64,000 nucleotides of DNA. It comes from Narthecium ossifragum (taxonomy: Eukaryota; Streptophyta; Magnoliopsida; Dioscoreales; Nartheciaceae). Below the pieces are notes generated by a model, which was not told the origin of the DNA, did no database searches, and worked only from the letters and a program-made list of their open reading frames with translations. Below are positions 35,890 through 48,175 of the stretch, piece by piece. The DNA lies in NCBI GenBank assembly GCA_963920575.1, contig OY986963.1:1712896-1776895 (forward strand), in the 5' to 3' direction. Each line of letters begins with the position of its first letter. Within the stretch, counting starts at the first letter, position 1. Made by a program: the position numbers and the translations under genes.

Positions 35890-37148
35890 AGAACCGAAAA
35901 CATAAGAAAAATATATGAGATTGACGGTAAAGAATGGAATGGTTTACTCTTCTTTGAGCTGTTTGTTAGGGTTTAGAGGCTTCCCCAGGAGATCCATGAG
36001 GCCGCGAGGGCGGGGGCGGGGCGCTGTCAGTGGTTTGGATCGACTCCGGGGAGACGATGGCCTCTGTTGGATCGTCTTTGGACAGACAACAAGCGGATCC
36101 GGACAATCCAAGGACCAAGGCGGATTCGGGTCTCACTACGTACGCCATGGGCCGTCTGACGGTGGCCCAAGACCAACATCCTCGGGCTCGGATTGGTCAT
36201 ACGGTCACGTCCTGCTCGGCCCGATCATCCGCGGCACCCGACATTGGGCTAAATCCTGCTGTCCAGCAAGAATCGCAGGCCATGTGCCCAAAGATTCCAT
36301 TCAGACAGAGTCCAGAGATGTCGATTATCCGATTCAAAACAGGCTTCCTAATCACACCCAGCCTAGAACTCGACTCAGCTTGTTTCTACCCCACATTGCA
36401 CCTCGATTGCATGGTCCCCCCCGCCCCTCTACGTCAATGACTCAACCATCCAAACCCATCACACCTATAAGTGCCGAACCTGAATAACGTCTTGTTTCTA
36501 TTGGGTTGATTTGATAGCTGCAATTGGTTAGCTCCGATTAACGGCCGCCTTGAAGGTTAGGTCCAATCCCATTGCATGCATTCAGCCACTTAACGGGCAT
36601 TTTGACTACACTCAATGATACATGTGACAGGACCCAATGTTATCGAATTGGCTAACCCCACTAGCACTTATTAGCAGGGCCAAGGAATCAGAGCAAAGAC
36701 TCTTTCGTCTCGTTGCCATATTCCATCCACATAAGATAGATTTTCAACATATGGAAGAAGAAGAAGCAGCTTAATTACATGGAATTACAACAAGTATGTT
36801 TTGTATTTGTCTTATTCAATTGTAAGGTACAGGAACTGTCAGTGTAATTAAGTTTACTTTGTGCGTGCTAGTAATTAAGTCCTGGCCATCTAATAAACGT
36901 TTCTTCATGCAATTAATGTATAATAACCCGTCGTCTAGTACAAGTCAGGCATCTTATGCGGTGCGGTCATCAGCGTTCAAACCAGGCCCTCTCGAGGAAT
37001 TCTAGAACAATCACGTCACTTTCCTACATATCTCAAAATGTGTCTGGTTCAATCCAACAAACAGTGTTTTGGGTAGATGATCTCGACCACCTACATCTCT
37101 CCATGCGCCGATGAGTCTTTAAATTCTAATCAGAGGAATCAATACTAA

Positions 37149-37156
37149 GAATATTC
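37149..37156. promoter_or_regulatory. P1BS-like element (gaatattc)
   Basis: The palindrome gaatattc fits GNATATNC, the binding site of PHR1-type phosphate-starvation regulators. It lies about 814 bp upstream of the phospholipase C start codon. Such a degenerate site occurs by chance about once per 4 kb, so it is weak evidence alone. Confidence 0.3.
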
Positions 37157-37597
37157 TCACTTCCTAACGAGTACCATCATAGCACTCTTCACGTGATGAT
37201 ACTCCTACATTTAATGGCAACGGATCCTGCTGTCTGTTCACACTCATATATATCCGCTGGAATCTTTTTCTTTTATAAAAGATCGATCGATCCAACCGAT
37301 TCCACGTGCATTGCGTACCAAAATACACATGTGAGGCACACTCTCGATTCGATCTTAAGTCATGCAGCATTTGCGTTTAATTCAAAACCCATGGAGTAAC
37401 GGCGATGATATATATCAGAGCTCGGTTGCTTAAAGCGATGCAAAACCCTCGTGTTGTGTTTGATCGATGACTTGGCGACCCTGGCACGACAAACATCAAT
37501 GCCTAAGCCCAAGCCCCGCCCATGGTTTGTCTACTAAACCTGGACTCATTTGCTCATGCACGCCAAGCCAAGCCCATGGGACCGATTGCTATTCGCC

Positions 37598-37604
37598 ACG
37601 TGTC
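37598..37604 (+). promoter_or_regulatory. ABRE (acgtgtc) within a G-box
   Basis: The sequence gccacgtgtcc contains both the G-box cacgtg and the ABA-response core ACGTGKC. It lies about 370 bp upstream of the phospholipase C start codon, in typical promoter range. Confidence 0.5.
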
Positions 37605-37706
37605 CAGCGGATTCCCACGCCGTTGGGATTTCGATCCCAGTTTGTTGCTTTGTTGGCGATGAAGGTGGATGGTGGCACGATCTCGTCCGCGCGCTCGTGG
37701 CCGCCG

Positions 37707-37713
37707 ACGTGGC
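37707..37713 (+). promoter_or_regulatory. ABRE (acgtggc)
   Basis: A second ACGTGKC match, about 260 bp upstream of the phospholipase C start codon and 109 bp from the first one. Paired ABREs are the usual arrangement of ABA-responsive promoters. A TATA-like tttaaatt follows at about 37882. Confidence 0.5.
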
Positions 37714-37969
37714 AACTAGTCTCCATAAAGCCTAGTTTAATTAAGGTCACCGCCTTTCTATACAACCTCCAAGCCGTACTCGGACTGTGCCGTGCACGTA
37801 AACACGCCCCCCTCTGGTCCACCACTGGGAGGTAATTAGTAATAGCCGGTGACCAGACACACCCCTCTCTGATCTCTCCTCTTTAAATTCCCACCAAAAC
37901 TCTCTTCTTCAACCCCACCACCACCTCTCTCACTCTCCAGCCCATTGAGACCCACCGACGCCACAGGAG

Positions 37970-40288
37970 ATGTCGTCGGAGCCCACCAGCGCGGCCGGAG
38001 CGGGCCGGATCAAGACGGTGGTGATCCTGGTCCAGGAGAACCGCTCCTTCGACCACATGCTGGGGTGGATGAAGTCCCTCAACCCCGAGATCAACGGCGT
38101 CACCGGCGCCGAGTTCAACCCTCTCTCCACCACCGACCCCAACTCCGCCGTTCTCAAGTTCGCTGACAAATCCCAGTACGTTGACCCCGACCCTGGCCAC
38201 TCCATCCAGGCCATCTACGAGCAAGTCTACGGCACCCCTTTCAACTACGGCAGCTCCCCCATCACCCCCACCACTCCCCCCACCATGAACGGCTTCGCCC
38301 AGGAGGCGGAGCGGGAGAAGCAAGGGATGTCGGAGAACGTCATGAGCGGGTTCAAGCCGGATGCCGTCCCGGTCTACAAGGAGCTGGTGTCGGAGTTCGC
38401 CGTGTGCGACCGGTGGTTCGCGTCCATGCCGGCGTCCACGCAGCCCAACCGGTTGTTCGTCCACTCCGCGACGTCCCACGGACTCGTCAGCAACAACACC
38501 AAGAAGCTAATCGAGGGGCTGCCGCAGAGGACCATCTTCGACTCGTTGCACGACGCCGGCCACTCCTTTGGGATCTACTACCAGTACCCGCCGTCGACGC
38601 TCTTCTACAGGTACGGTGAGCTTATCTAATAAACATATATTACGTGCGTTTTTGGGTTAAGAATTCTGTGATTGTTATTGCTTGGAGAGTCACGACTTCG
38701 TGATGAGATCTGGAGTCCACCTAAAGATATATGGTTTCTTTCCATCTCTTTATAATTAATGAGTACCGCGTTAGACGCCAAAAGGTCGTACGCCTCTAAT
38801 TAACCAATGATTCCTGTGTCTCGATTGGAACAACCTTATCAAGGAGTAAAGTGCCCATCATTAATTAGGTTCTCGAGCTAGTCTTATATTTAATTTTGGG
38901 TTTCTTTTACATGAATGAATTATGAATGTCCTGCATATTTTTCAGATTCCTAGCTAGCCTTCTTACATAAATATCCCCGTGCCAAGTCATGTTAGCTGGC
39001 TTAAATCTTTTGAAAAAAAAACAAAAATGTAATTTAAAAGTTTTTCCAAGAATAATTATGTAAATTTTTTTTATGTTTTTAACCGCCCTAGTTTGGTTAA
39101 TTACATTGGAAAGATCCGAGCCTTTTAAGGGATAAATGCGTAATTTGAAGACTTTTAGGAATATTTTTGTGAAAAAAGCCTCTTTAACTTTAGCGAGGTA
39201 TGGGGGGTCCTAACTCCCGAAGGAGTATCCAATGGATTGTTTGGTGGAATCAGATGCCTCACTAAAAAGTTAATACTTGATAGATGAGCGTATCTTTTTT
39301 ATTCATGCATGGGACTCTTCAGATAACAACGTCTTGAATGAGTTAATGCCAATCTGAGCGGCATTGTGCTAAAGATAAGAACCATAAACAAAAAAAGAGA
39401 AGTTGATTGGGAAGAATTAATCTTTAAGATGATTGGATAATTTTACGTCTGAGTCTTCTCCTATATATATATATATGTCTACTTCCATATCAAGTTAGCA
39501 ACCAGCGGTGATTTTTTCCCGAGGCGTACTAATTAATTACCTATGTTCTACTTGGCTTTCTCTTGACACCTCACACCTTGTATGCATGACTCCGTAGATG
39601 ACCCTGCTTTCCCAGTGTAGTAAACCAGTAGGTCCTCTTTTCGCTTAACTTTTGGAGTCGGCTTTTGGGTCCACTCTTTTGGTGATGACAGCTCACCTCC
39701 TTTAGAAAATATCCAGCTTGAATTAAACATAATTAAAATCCTAGAATAAAAGAAGGGGAAAAGAAAGAAAAAGAAAAGGGAGGCTTTTTATTTTATTATC
39801 ACCCCTAGCTAACAGTTGAAATCTTAATTAACGTGGGCATTCATGAAGGAGCCTGAGGCAATTGAAGTACCTATTCAAATTCCACCAATTTGATCTGGAG
39901 TTCAAGAACCACTGCAAGGAGGGCAAGCTCCCGAACTACGTCGTCGTCGAGCAACGCTTCTTCGACCTGGAGATCCTGCCGGGGAACGACGACCACCCGT
40001 CCCACGACGTCGCCGAGGGCCAGAAGTTCGTCAAGGAAGTCTACGAGGCGCTCAGGTCCAGCCCACAGTGGAACGAGATGCTGTTCGTCATCACCTACGA
40101 CGAGCACGGCGGCTTCTACGACCACGTCCCCCCTCCGGTGGGCGTCCCCAGCCCTGATGACATCGAGAGCGGTGACCCATTCCACTTCAAGTTTGATCGT
40201 TTGGGTGTTCGGGTCCCAACCCTTTTCATCTCTCCATGGATCGAAAAAGGAACAGGTAATTAGAATAATCCAATGATCTCATCTTTTA

Positions 40289-40333
<45 letters not shown>

Positions 40334-40993
40334 CTAGTCTTCCACACTTTAAAACTTAATTGAATGTATTCCAGTGGTTCACGGGCCAACGTCTGGGCCA
40401 TCCCCGACGTCGGAGTTCGAGCATTCCTCTATTCCGGCGACCGTGAAGAAGCTCTTCAACCTGAAAGATTTCCTGACCAAGCGCGACGCATGGGCTGGAA
40501 CATTCGAGACCGTGCTAACACGAACCACCCCACGTACAGATTGCCCGAGTAAGCACGGACACATAAAAATTTAGCAGCTTGATTAGAGGTAATTACTTTA
40601 ATTAGGCTCACGTTTGGATCTTAATGGTGGGATGCAGTGACTTTGCCCGTGCCGGTGAAGCTCAGAACAAGAGGTGCATTAGAGGACGTGAAGCTCTCGG
40701 ATTACCAGACGGAGCTGGTGCAGCTCGGAGCGGTGCTGAACGGCGACCACGCCAAGGAGGATGTCTACCCAGACAAGCTTGTGCATGGAATGACCGTTGC
40801 AGACGGGGCTCAGTACTGTAAAGGAGCCATGCAGACCTTCTTGGATGAATGCCGTGATTGCAAGAAGAATGGAGCAGATGACTGTTACGTCGTCGTCGTA
40901 AAACCCAACAAAGAAGACCCTGAAAAGGATGAGGATGGCGACGACGAGAAGAAGAAATCCATTATATCTGCCTGCTTCTCCTGTTGTCATTAA
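37970..40993 (+). CDS. Non-specific phospholipase C (NPC3/4/5-like)
   Basis: Four exons, 37970-38610, 39849-40255, 40375-40548 and 40638-40993, give 525 residues. Plant NPCs cleave membrane phospholipids to diacylglycerol and a phosphorylated head group; they belong to the phosphoesterase family related to bacterial phospholipase C. Visible motifs are [13 protein letters not shown] near the N-terminus, [22 protein letters not shown] and [17 protein letters not shown]. There is no signal peptide, which fits the NPC3/4/5 group rather than the secreted members. The C-terminus ends in an acidic-lysine stretch and CFSCCH; its cysteines are possible S-acylation sites for membrane attachment, as known for NPC4. 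Introns 2 and 3 split codons; intron 1 is 1238 bp, and intron 2 contains a (TA)n tract. Two ABREs and a P1BS match lie upstream, in line with ABA or phosphate control (inference). Confidence 0.95.
40291..40332. repeat. (TA)n microsatellite in an NPC intron
   Basis: About 42 bp of pure alternating TA/AT inside intron 2 of the phospholipase C gene, 40 bp upstream of the exon 3 acceptor. It is likely length-variable between individuals. Confidence 0.95.
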
Positions 40994-42389
40994 CCATATA
41001 TCAGGCTGCTATTTGTCGATCAGCTATACGGATTGTGCTTAAATTAATGATAGCTTATAGTCAAATTTGTGTTTAGCTTGTTTAAAATCATAATATGTGA
41101 TTTCTATTGTATTCCAGTATGTTTCATTGGTTGTAAAAAAAGTGTTACAGAAATAAAAGCATTAAGCATGCAATGTGATTTCTATTGTACTTGAAAGAAG
41201 TTGATTTCTTCTTTTCTTGTTCTTTTTTTTTTTTTTTCTCTTCTGTGGACCATGTATATGATGCCATGATAATCACTGGTTAGCATTGACTTAATATAGT
41301 AATCACATCATAAAACTACATAAACAATCTACATCTAGAAAGTGTGACTCGATCGATTTTCAATGTAAGTTGGTATCACTTATTAGGTTTCTCCGCACGC
41401 AACGGCGATCTGAGTAGTCTATTAGCGAATCAAATTCTAGGAAAGTTGGACCAATTTGGTTCGAGTTAGAAATGCTAATTGGGTAGATTAATTTGACTTT
41501 TGAAGGAGACGGAGGATTATGCGATGGATATACTCTCTTTGGATAGGGGGAAAGGACATTAAATTAAATTAGTTGTTTGCTTATCCATGAATGAGTCTAC
41601 GTGAAGAGTGACGGGAGAATTTTTAATGTAAATTCTGATCAGCCAGAGTCCAGAGAGAAGGATTGAACCAATATAAAAGGAAGTCGCAAGGACTAAAACA
41701 AGTGGGGATGTGGTAGGGATATATAAAGTAGACAAATGACCACAATTTATTAAGTACGGATAAATCTTTGAGTGTGATCGACAACCAACCGCTGAGTTTG
41801 CCTAAGTCATATACCACTCTTCTATATTTCTTCTAACCAACGGGCATTGCCAGGCTTGCTTTGACTGCCATGAAACATTTTACAGGTAATCTCATTGCAA
41901 ATATTCACTTAACAAATTTGTAAGGCCCAGGGCGTCGTTATAAAGGTCGGCCCAAACCAGATTTTTTGGGCTGGAAACAAGTTGGAGGGCCCAATCTGGT
42001 TGATTCGTGCTTATATCGAAGTATCAAACATTCGAACTAGTGCCAGAATGTTGGATACTTAAATATCTTTATGCTCTGTTTTCTTAATAATTAGGTGATA
42101 ATTTGTCGGAAAGGGGGAATCGAACTAATTAGGAGTAGAGAGCAAACACAGTTATATACGGTCATGCATAAAACATTGTTAGAAAAAAATTCCCATCAAT
42201 AATAGTCCTCATATCCTATGCTATGCGATTATTCAAATATCAAGAAACAAATAAATCCGTACATTAAAAATTACAATAAATTCTAATGGAAATTACACGT
42301 ATATATTGCAGCTTTTTTTGTAAATTGTAGACTTCAAAATCGTCAAAAGCTATACAAATTAAAAATAAAAAAAAAAAGAAACAAAATTT
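40994..42389. other. Convergent intergenic region between the NPC and ATL6-like genes
   Basis: The two genes converge here, so both 3' UTRs lie inside. An aataaa motif at about 41151-41156 could serve NPC polyadenylation. A run of 17 T lies at 41223-41239. No gene or element boundary is visible. Confidence 0.5.
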
Positions 42390-43124
42390 TCACGTGCTTC
42401 GGTTCCGGGGATGGTAGGCGGCGGCGAGCCGCTCCTCCGGGATCCCGGCGAGCCTTAACGTATACCTCTCATGATCAACATCTCCGCTTTCCCTCCACCG
42501 TCCGATGGAGATCGAGTGGCCGGTGGAGTGCGACTTCCTCCCCCTCGCAACCTCCTCCCCCTGCTCCAGATCCAAGTCCACCGATATCGTATAACTACCC
42601 CCGCTCCTCCTTTCTCCGCCGCCGTCCTCTTCCAAGGCGAGGACGGCGGCGGCGTCGGCTGGCGCCTCGAGATCCGCTCTACAAAGGGGGCATGTGGTGT
42701 GCAACGAGAGCCACGGGTCGATGCACGCGGGGTGGAAAGCGTGGCAGCAGACGGGTAGGAGGCGGATGGCGTCTTCGCCGGCGAACTCGCCGAGGCAGAT
42801 GGCGCACTCGAGGCCGCACTTCCCTTCCCTTAGACCCCGCACCACCGCGTAGGGGAATGTAGGGAACGTGGCCAGTATCGCCGGGTCCAAACCCCCCGCC
42901 GCTCCCCCCTCCGCCGTAGCCGGAGAGGTGCTCTCTCCGCCGCTCGCAGTGGGAGGTTGTAGGCGGCGGTGGGTGCTGTAGAGGTAGTGGAGGAAGTAGA
43001 TGGAGAAGAAGCCGAAGAGGAAGAAGAAGAAGAGAATGAAGACGGGGAGGAGCATGGGTATGGAGCGAGGAGAATGGGACCGATGGTGGAGCTCGGGCGG
43101 CGGAGGAGCAGCAGCATCGGACAT
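42390..43124 (-). CDS. ATL-family RING-H2 E3 ubiquitin ligase (ATL6/31-like), intronless
   Basis: A single minus-strand exon encodes 244 residues. A membrane segment lies at about residues 22-48, rich in Phe and Leu. The GLD motif is at 78-80, followed by FPTFPYAVV as in the ATL6/ATL31 group. The RING-H2 finger uses C107, C110, C126, H128, H131, C134, C145 and C148 with the standard spacing and WLSLHTTCPLCRA. C127 fills the residue between C126 and H128, giving a CCH that is uncommon but does not change the ligands. The C-terminal block RKSHSTGHSISIGRW and ERYTLRL is also typical for the group. It is shorter than ATL6/31 at both ends and appears to lack a signal peptide. Function in carbon/nitrogen or defence signalling is inferred from the group only. 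Confidence 0.9.
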   Translation of the reverse strand: MSDAAAPPPPELHHRSHSPRSIPMLLPVFILFFFFLFGFFSIYFLHYLYSTHRRLQPPTASGGESTSPATAEGGAAGGLDPAILATFPTFPYAVVRGLREGKCGLECAICLGEFAGEDAIRLLPVCCHAFHPACIDPWLSLHTTCPLCRADLEAPADAAAVLALEEDGGGERRSGGSYTISVDLDLEQGEEVARGRKSHSTGHSISIGRWRESGDVDHERYTLRLAGIPEERLAAAYHPRNRST

Positions 43125-43894
43125 CGCCGGAGAGTTCTAGGGTTCCGGCAGCGTCTTTGGAGATTAGCATGGAATGGAGCCGGACACTTCCTCCCTCTCT
43201 CTCTCTCTCTCTGTGTAATTTTGTCGTATTCAGTTTTGAAGACCATGATCGTTGGGATTCGGCTTAAGATATGCCGACGTGGCGGGAATTATGGCGGTAA
43301 GAGGCCGTTAGAGTGCGGGAGGCTAATGGATGCCCCTACCTAACGGTTGGGTGGAATTTGGACGGTCGGAATCCTCGCAGGTGGATCATCTGTGTTTGAT
43401 TCAACACAGAACAGACTTTCCCATCCTGGGCATGACACGTGCGCTCATCAAGCATCCATAGTTGCATCTTTGGATAGCATCCAAACAAAACCTTATCTCG
43501 GATCATGATAACTTTTATCTTGAAATTCTTAATCCCAGACTTTCATGTAAAAGGAGTATTGTGGGGAGTTTTATGTAAAACCCCACAAACCCCATCTGTC
43601 TCTCTTCTTCTTCTCTCCTCGATAGTTTTCTCTTTCTCTTTTCATCCTCACCTCACCGACGGCCAGATCCGAAAGAGTGAGATGATGAGAGAAGGGTGGA
43701 GGGAGAGGGAGTGGGAGGAGGAAGGGGGATCGTTGGCACCGGAGAAGATGGGAGGAAGAGATCGAGGAAGAAAACCAGGAGAAGGAGAGGTGGAGCTCGC
43801 CGAAAAAGGGGTAGATTCATCTCCTCCGGCTCTCGCTTCTCCAAACGGGTCGGATTGGTGCGTGTATATATATAGGAAGGCCGAAGGCGTCGGG
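43125..43894. other. Promoter side of the ATL6-like gene
   Basis: The left end is the upstream region of the minus-strand ATL gene, with a CT/GA-rich tract at about 43193-43212. The rest has GA-rich open frames on both strands (43505-43987, 43653-43844) that I cannot relate to a protein. No gene is called. Confidence 0.45.
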
Positions 43895-44282
43895 TTTAAG
43901 TGTAAGGGTGAGAATTCGGTAAATACCGAACCGAATTATCGAATACCGAAATTCCATGATTTTAAAAACCGAACCGAACCGAATTAGGACATAAAACCGA
44001 ACCGTACCGATTCGGTACACTAATTTAAAAACCGAACTGAACCGAAAAAATCGAAATAATTCGTAAATTTTTTACTTACAATATAAAACCGAACTGAAAT
44101 AAGCTATATAATTTTAAAAATTTCGGTATTTCGGTATTTATCGAATTTTAAAAATAAAAATCGAAACCGAATCGAATACCGAATTTTTGACAAAAAAAAA
44201 AACCGAACCGAACCGAATATACTGAAAAACTGAACCGAATTGTTCGGTTCGGTTCGGTTTCGCTCACCCCTATTTAAGTGTA
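43895..44282. mobile_element. MULE-like non-autonomous element rich in CCGAA repeats
   Basis: The element (about 43905-44272) begins agggtgagaattcgg, and its right end read on the other strand begins aggggtgagcgaaaccg, an imperfect inverted pair. It is flanked by tttaagtgta at 43895-43904 and 44273-44282; a 9-10-bp duplication points to Mutator-like elements. The body is a degenerate series of ccgaa/ttcgg units in both orientations and can fold back on itself. No coding capacity. The superfamily is inferred from duplication length only. Confidence 0.65.
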
Positions 44283-44725
44283 TACACGGAAAGGTCGCCC
44301 GAAGATGTGCCCGGCGGTGGGGTTTTATCTGAAACGGAGGGGCAAAGGGTGGTCGTCGGATGGCGGACAACGTCGCTGGGCAGGGTCGAGTGACGTCCTT
44401 TGGTTTGGTATAGGAATGGTGTCAGCACGATGTCCTATGTTAAAGGTTTTAGGAAATTCAGGGGTTTAATTGTTAAAATCGAAATATAGGGTTTTAATCG
44501 TTAAATTTGTAAAATTTGAGGCTAATAAATGATAATTTACAGGAAAAAAACTAAACTTTTATCTTTTTCTTGCTTACCTTCTTCCCGGCAAGTGATAGGC
44601 AAGCGTGGTTCCACGGAGGCCAGACTCCTCTTCTCTCCTCTCTGACTCCCTCCGCCGCTCCGCCCTCTATATTGTTAAAGCTTCACCCTGACTTCTCTGC
44701 TCTTGAATCGAGCGGGGGGAGGGAG
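44283..44725. other. Promoter and leader of the NARA5-like gene
   Basis: The stretch lies between the CCGAA element and the start codon of the pfkB kinase gene. An in-frame upstream ATG at 44570 would add 52 residues, but these have no targeting character that the chosen start lacks. No TATA box is obvious. Confidence 0.4.
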
Positions 44726-47700
44726 ATGGTTCTCTCTCCTTGTCCCATTTCACGCGCCACCGCCGCCGCCGGCGGTGCTACAACAGCCTTCCCGGCCTTC
44801 TCCGCTTCCCTCTTCTCGCCAAATCCCCACCGCTCCCAGCCTTGTTCTCTTCACGGCGGCCTTGTTACTCCCAGGGGATATGATTGTAGGCTGAGGAAGA
44901 GAAGGGAGAGGAGTTCTAGGGCTTTAGATAGTGGGAAGGAGAGGGGCGGGGATGTTAGGACTTTTAGCTTATTGGGGGGAGAGGAGGCCAGGAGTGATCT
45001 CGGCAGCGAGAGCGATGGAGAGGAAGGGCCGGACGGGGAGGAGGAAGAAGCGGGGATGATTGCTTCGGTGTCGCCGGAGAGATGGGATGTCTTGGGCCTT
45101 GGCCAGGCCATGGTACGTGCTTTAAAGTTCTTATCTTTAGGTATCATTTATCCTGGTTTTGTGGATTTCTCTGCATGGCGTTATGTGAATGATGCTGAAT
45201 TTTGTTATTTGAGTAGCCAATTCTTGGTTTCTTGCATAACCTTGGACCGGGGTTTTTTATGGGTGAAAGCATTTAGTAGAATTGATTCGTTTGTGGGTCT
45301 TATCGCTATAATCTAATTCCAATAATAATTTGTCTGGATATCTTATTCTTCGACATTGAATTCCTGTTTTTCAGATCAACATCGAAGGTGGGTTTGGTTT
45401 AATTAGATTTCACTCTGGATCCTCTTAATGAAATGCATCTTCTTCTGGGTCTTGGGCTTGGTAAAATCTAGAATTCTTGGTTGATGACCTGTGAGGTCTT
45501 CAGCAGAGCTACATGATGACTTCTGCCAGCGTGACATTGAACCATTGAAATGAAAGACTTCCCAATTTATTGCGATAAATAGTTACAAGAATGAGCTATC
45601 GGTCTTTTGCATCCGGTGTTACTCATTCATTAGCTTTTGATTCTTCTAGGTGGATTTCTCCGGCATGGTCGATGATGAGTTTTTGAAGAGAGTGGGTATT
45701 GAAAAGGGTATAAGGAAAGTAGTTTATCACGAAGAAAGGGGTAGAGTATTACGGGCGATGGATGGTTGCAGCTATAAGGCTGCTGCTGGAGGGTCACTTT
45801 CTAATACATTGGTCGCTTTGGCGAGATTAGGTAGTCAGTCCATCAGCAGTCCTGAGCTAAATGTTGCCATGGCGGGAAGCGTGGGTAGTGATCCACTTGG
45901 TGGTTTTTACAGGTAAACATCTAGTGTATTTTTCTTCTGAGAAGTTTGAACTTAGAAACCATCTTAAATTCGTTCTTTGGTATGTGACATAGCTGCTCAT
46001 TTCCACAAAATGCCATTCAGTTTTAATTGATAAAAGTTTGAGCTTTTCATCAGGCATAGTGCATGTTTCAAAGCTGTTGGTTTTTTCTTCTTTCTCTTCT
46101 TTTACTTAATATTTAATAATGCATGCAATATTTTGGTTTTTGCATGATGAAACTTGAATAGCAGTAGACCTATGTCATTTTGTTTCAGACAATAGGTAGT
46201 ACTTCTAGTGAACATCTTTTCTTCAAGCAATGTAAGCTTTTTTATGAACCCTCAGATCTATTTTCTTCCTTCTTTTGTACTTATTTCAATGATCTCCCAT
46301 ATCTCTTGTCTATTGTATTATTAAAACTTCTAAAAAAGAAATAGCAGCATCTGGTATGCATTTTGTCTCTCTTTGCATCTTAATGTTGCTAACAGTTACA
46401 GTATTCCTTTAGATATATTTAACATTTAAGATTGACCTGTTCAGAGTATTTATGGTTGTTTTTGGAATTTAGAATTGATCTCCTTTTTTTCTCAGGGCGA
46501 AGCTACGGCGTGCAAATGTTAACTTTCTCTCTAGGCCTGTTAAGGATGGAACTACAGGAACCGTTATTGTTCTCACCACTCCAGATGCCCAACGAACTAT
46601 GCTTGCATATCAGGTTAGCGCTTTTTTGACCTTTTTTTTAGAAATTTACAAATCGAGATGTTTGAATATTACTATTGCAATTTGCAAATGTAGTCTTCAT
46701 GAGGGTGATTTCTGTTTTCTGATAAAAGAACTAAATTTGTTATAAAACATCAAGTCCTATGCTCTTGTCTTGAATATCTTCCCCTTAAAAACAAGTAATC
46801 TGGAGAAAATGTACTAAAAGTCATGCTTATGAAGGCTCTGAATAGTTATTGGTGTCTTTTGGTTTGTTAACTAATATAAATGCCTTTATCTTGCTTCATT
46901 TTTAGGGAACTTCATCCATGGTTGACTACGATCCATACTTGGCCAGTATAATTTCCAAGACAAATATACTTGTTATTGAAGGGTATTTATTTGAACTTCC
47001 TCATACAATGAATACCATTATGAGAGCATGCGAGGATGCTCACGAAAATGGTGCACTCGTTGCTGTTACTGCATCAGATGTCTCATGCATCGAGAGATGT
47101 TACAATCATTTTTGGTAAGTTTTATCAATTTTGTTTTTGTGCCTATTTGTTGTGTAAATTATCAAATTTTTGGTCACGTGTAAATTACAATCATTAACCA
47201 AAAATTTTATGTTGATTAATTTGTAATTTTCCTTTGAGGTTAATTCTATTGAGATACTGGTGCAGAAAGCATGCTCTTTGTAGCATGTGCCATCCTGATT
47301 CTATGGTGCTGCCTACAAAAACCATCTTTGCTTTGTTCCTTGAAAGAAGAAAAGAAAACATGATGCTTTGAAGTTGTTTTCCTAAAAAAGAAGAAGGGAA
47401 AATTGTTAAAACTCAAGTGCCGTGAACCTAGTTTTATACCTAAAAAGTTAGTTTTTTATGTAAATGGTTTGTGTTAAGCCCTACTGTGTTTCTATTAAGT
47501 GCTAGGAATGATACGTTGATGTCACGCCTCTTCCTAAAGTTTCGTGACTTCTTCTGAATTTGAAAGTGAAGACTTTTTTTCTAGGAATGATTCTTTGATG
47601 TCCATGGTGAATTTTTTTTTGTTCCGCTCGAAGGAGATCCGTAACAATCTCATTAATCTTCTGACTTCCCTGCTGGATATTCATTTTTTTTCAATTAAAG

Positions 47701-48175
47701 CCTTTTTGATTTTTTCTGTAGGCAAATCATCACGAACTATGCAGACATTGTTTTTGCCAACAGCAATGAAGCAAGAGCTTTCTGCAAGTTATCCTCTAGA
47801 GAAAGCCCCGTCTCTGCCACGAGGCACCTGAGCCAATTCGTTCCTCTGGTTTCTGTCACAGATGGCCCTCGAGGTTCATACATTGGAGTGAAAGGCGAAG
47901 AAATATACATTCCCCCTTCGCGGTGCGTACCCGTGGACACATGCGGCGCTGGTGATGCTTATGCTTCGGGTATTCTGTATGGAATTCTCAGAGGTGCCTC
48001 AGATTTGAAAGGCATGGGAATGTTGGCCTCTAGAGTTGCTGCTGTTGTGGTCGGTCAGCAGGGAACTCGTCTTCGGGTCCAAGATGCTGGGAGACTGGCA
48101 GAGTCGTTTGCGTTCCATCTCGACAGCTACAAGGTGTCCTCAGATATTGGCTCTGATTATATGTCCAGCTTATAG
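44726..48175 (+). CDS. Plastid pfkB-type carbohydrate kinase (NARA5-like)
   Basis: Five exons, 44726-45112, 45650-45912, 46496-46613, 46906-47114 and 47722-48175, give 476 residues. The N-terminal 110 or so residues are Ser/Pro/Ala-rich and then acidic, like a plastid transit peptide plus spacer. The kinase fold starts at WDVLGLGQAMVDFSGMVDDE. The glycine-rich sugar-binding part is AAGGSLSNTLVALARLG, and the pfkB signature is DTCGAGDAYASG with the presumed catalytic base Asp404. ATP-site residues lie in VSVTDGPRGSYIG. The closest known plant protein is NARA5 (Arabidopsis At4g27600), needed for accumulation of plastid-encoded photosynthetic proteins; its sugar substrate is not known to me. The start at 44726 was preferred over an in-frame ATG at 44570. 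All splice sites are GT/AG and the gene looks intact. Confidence 0.93.

Larger units (their letters stand above)
35890..37969. other. Divergent intergenic region between PIGW and the phospholipase C gene
   Basis: The two genes point away from each other, so both promoters are here. A GC-rich block at about 35990-36440 creates open frames on both strands (up to 190 codons) that I cannot relate to any protein. The right 800 bp carry candidate ABA and phosphate elements listed separately. No further gene is called. Confidence 0.55.

Noticed and set aside
35915..36487. 190-codon open frame next to the PIGW gene
   Set aside because: Low-complexity GC-rich region with no recognisable domain or splice context; overlapping frames on both strands are equally open.
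37883..38479. 198-codon open frame on the minus strand
   Set aside because: It lies antisense to exon 1 of the phospholipase C gene, is caused by high GC content and resembles no protein.
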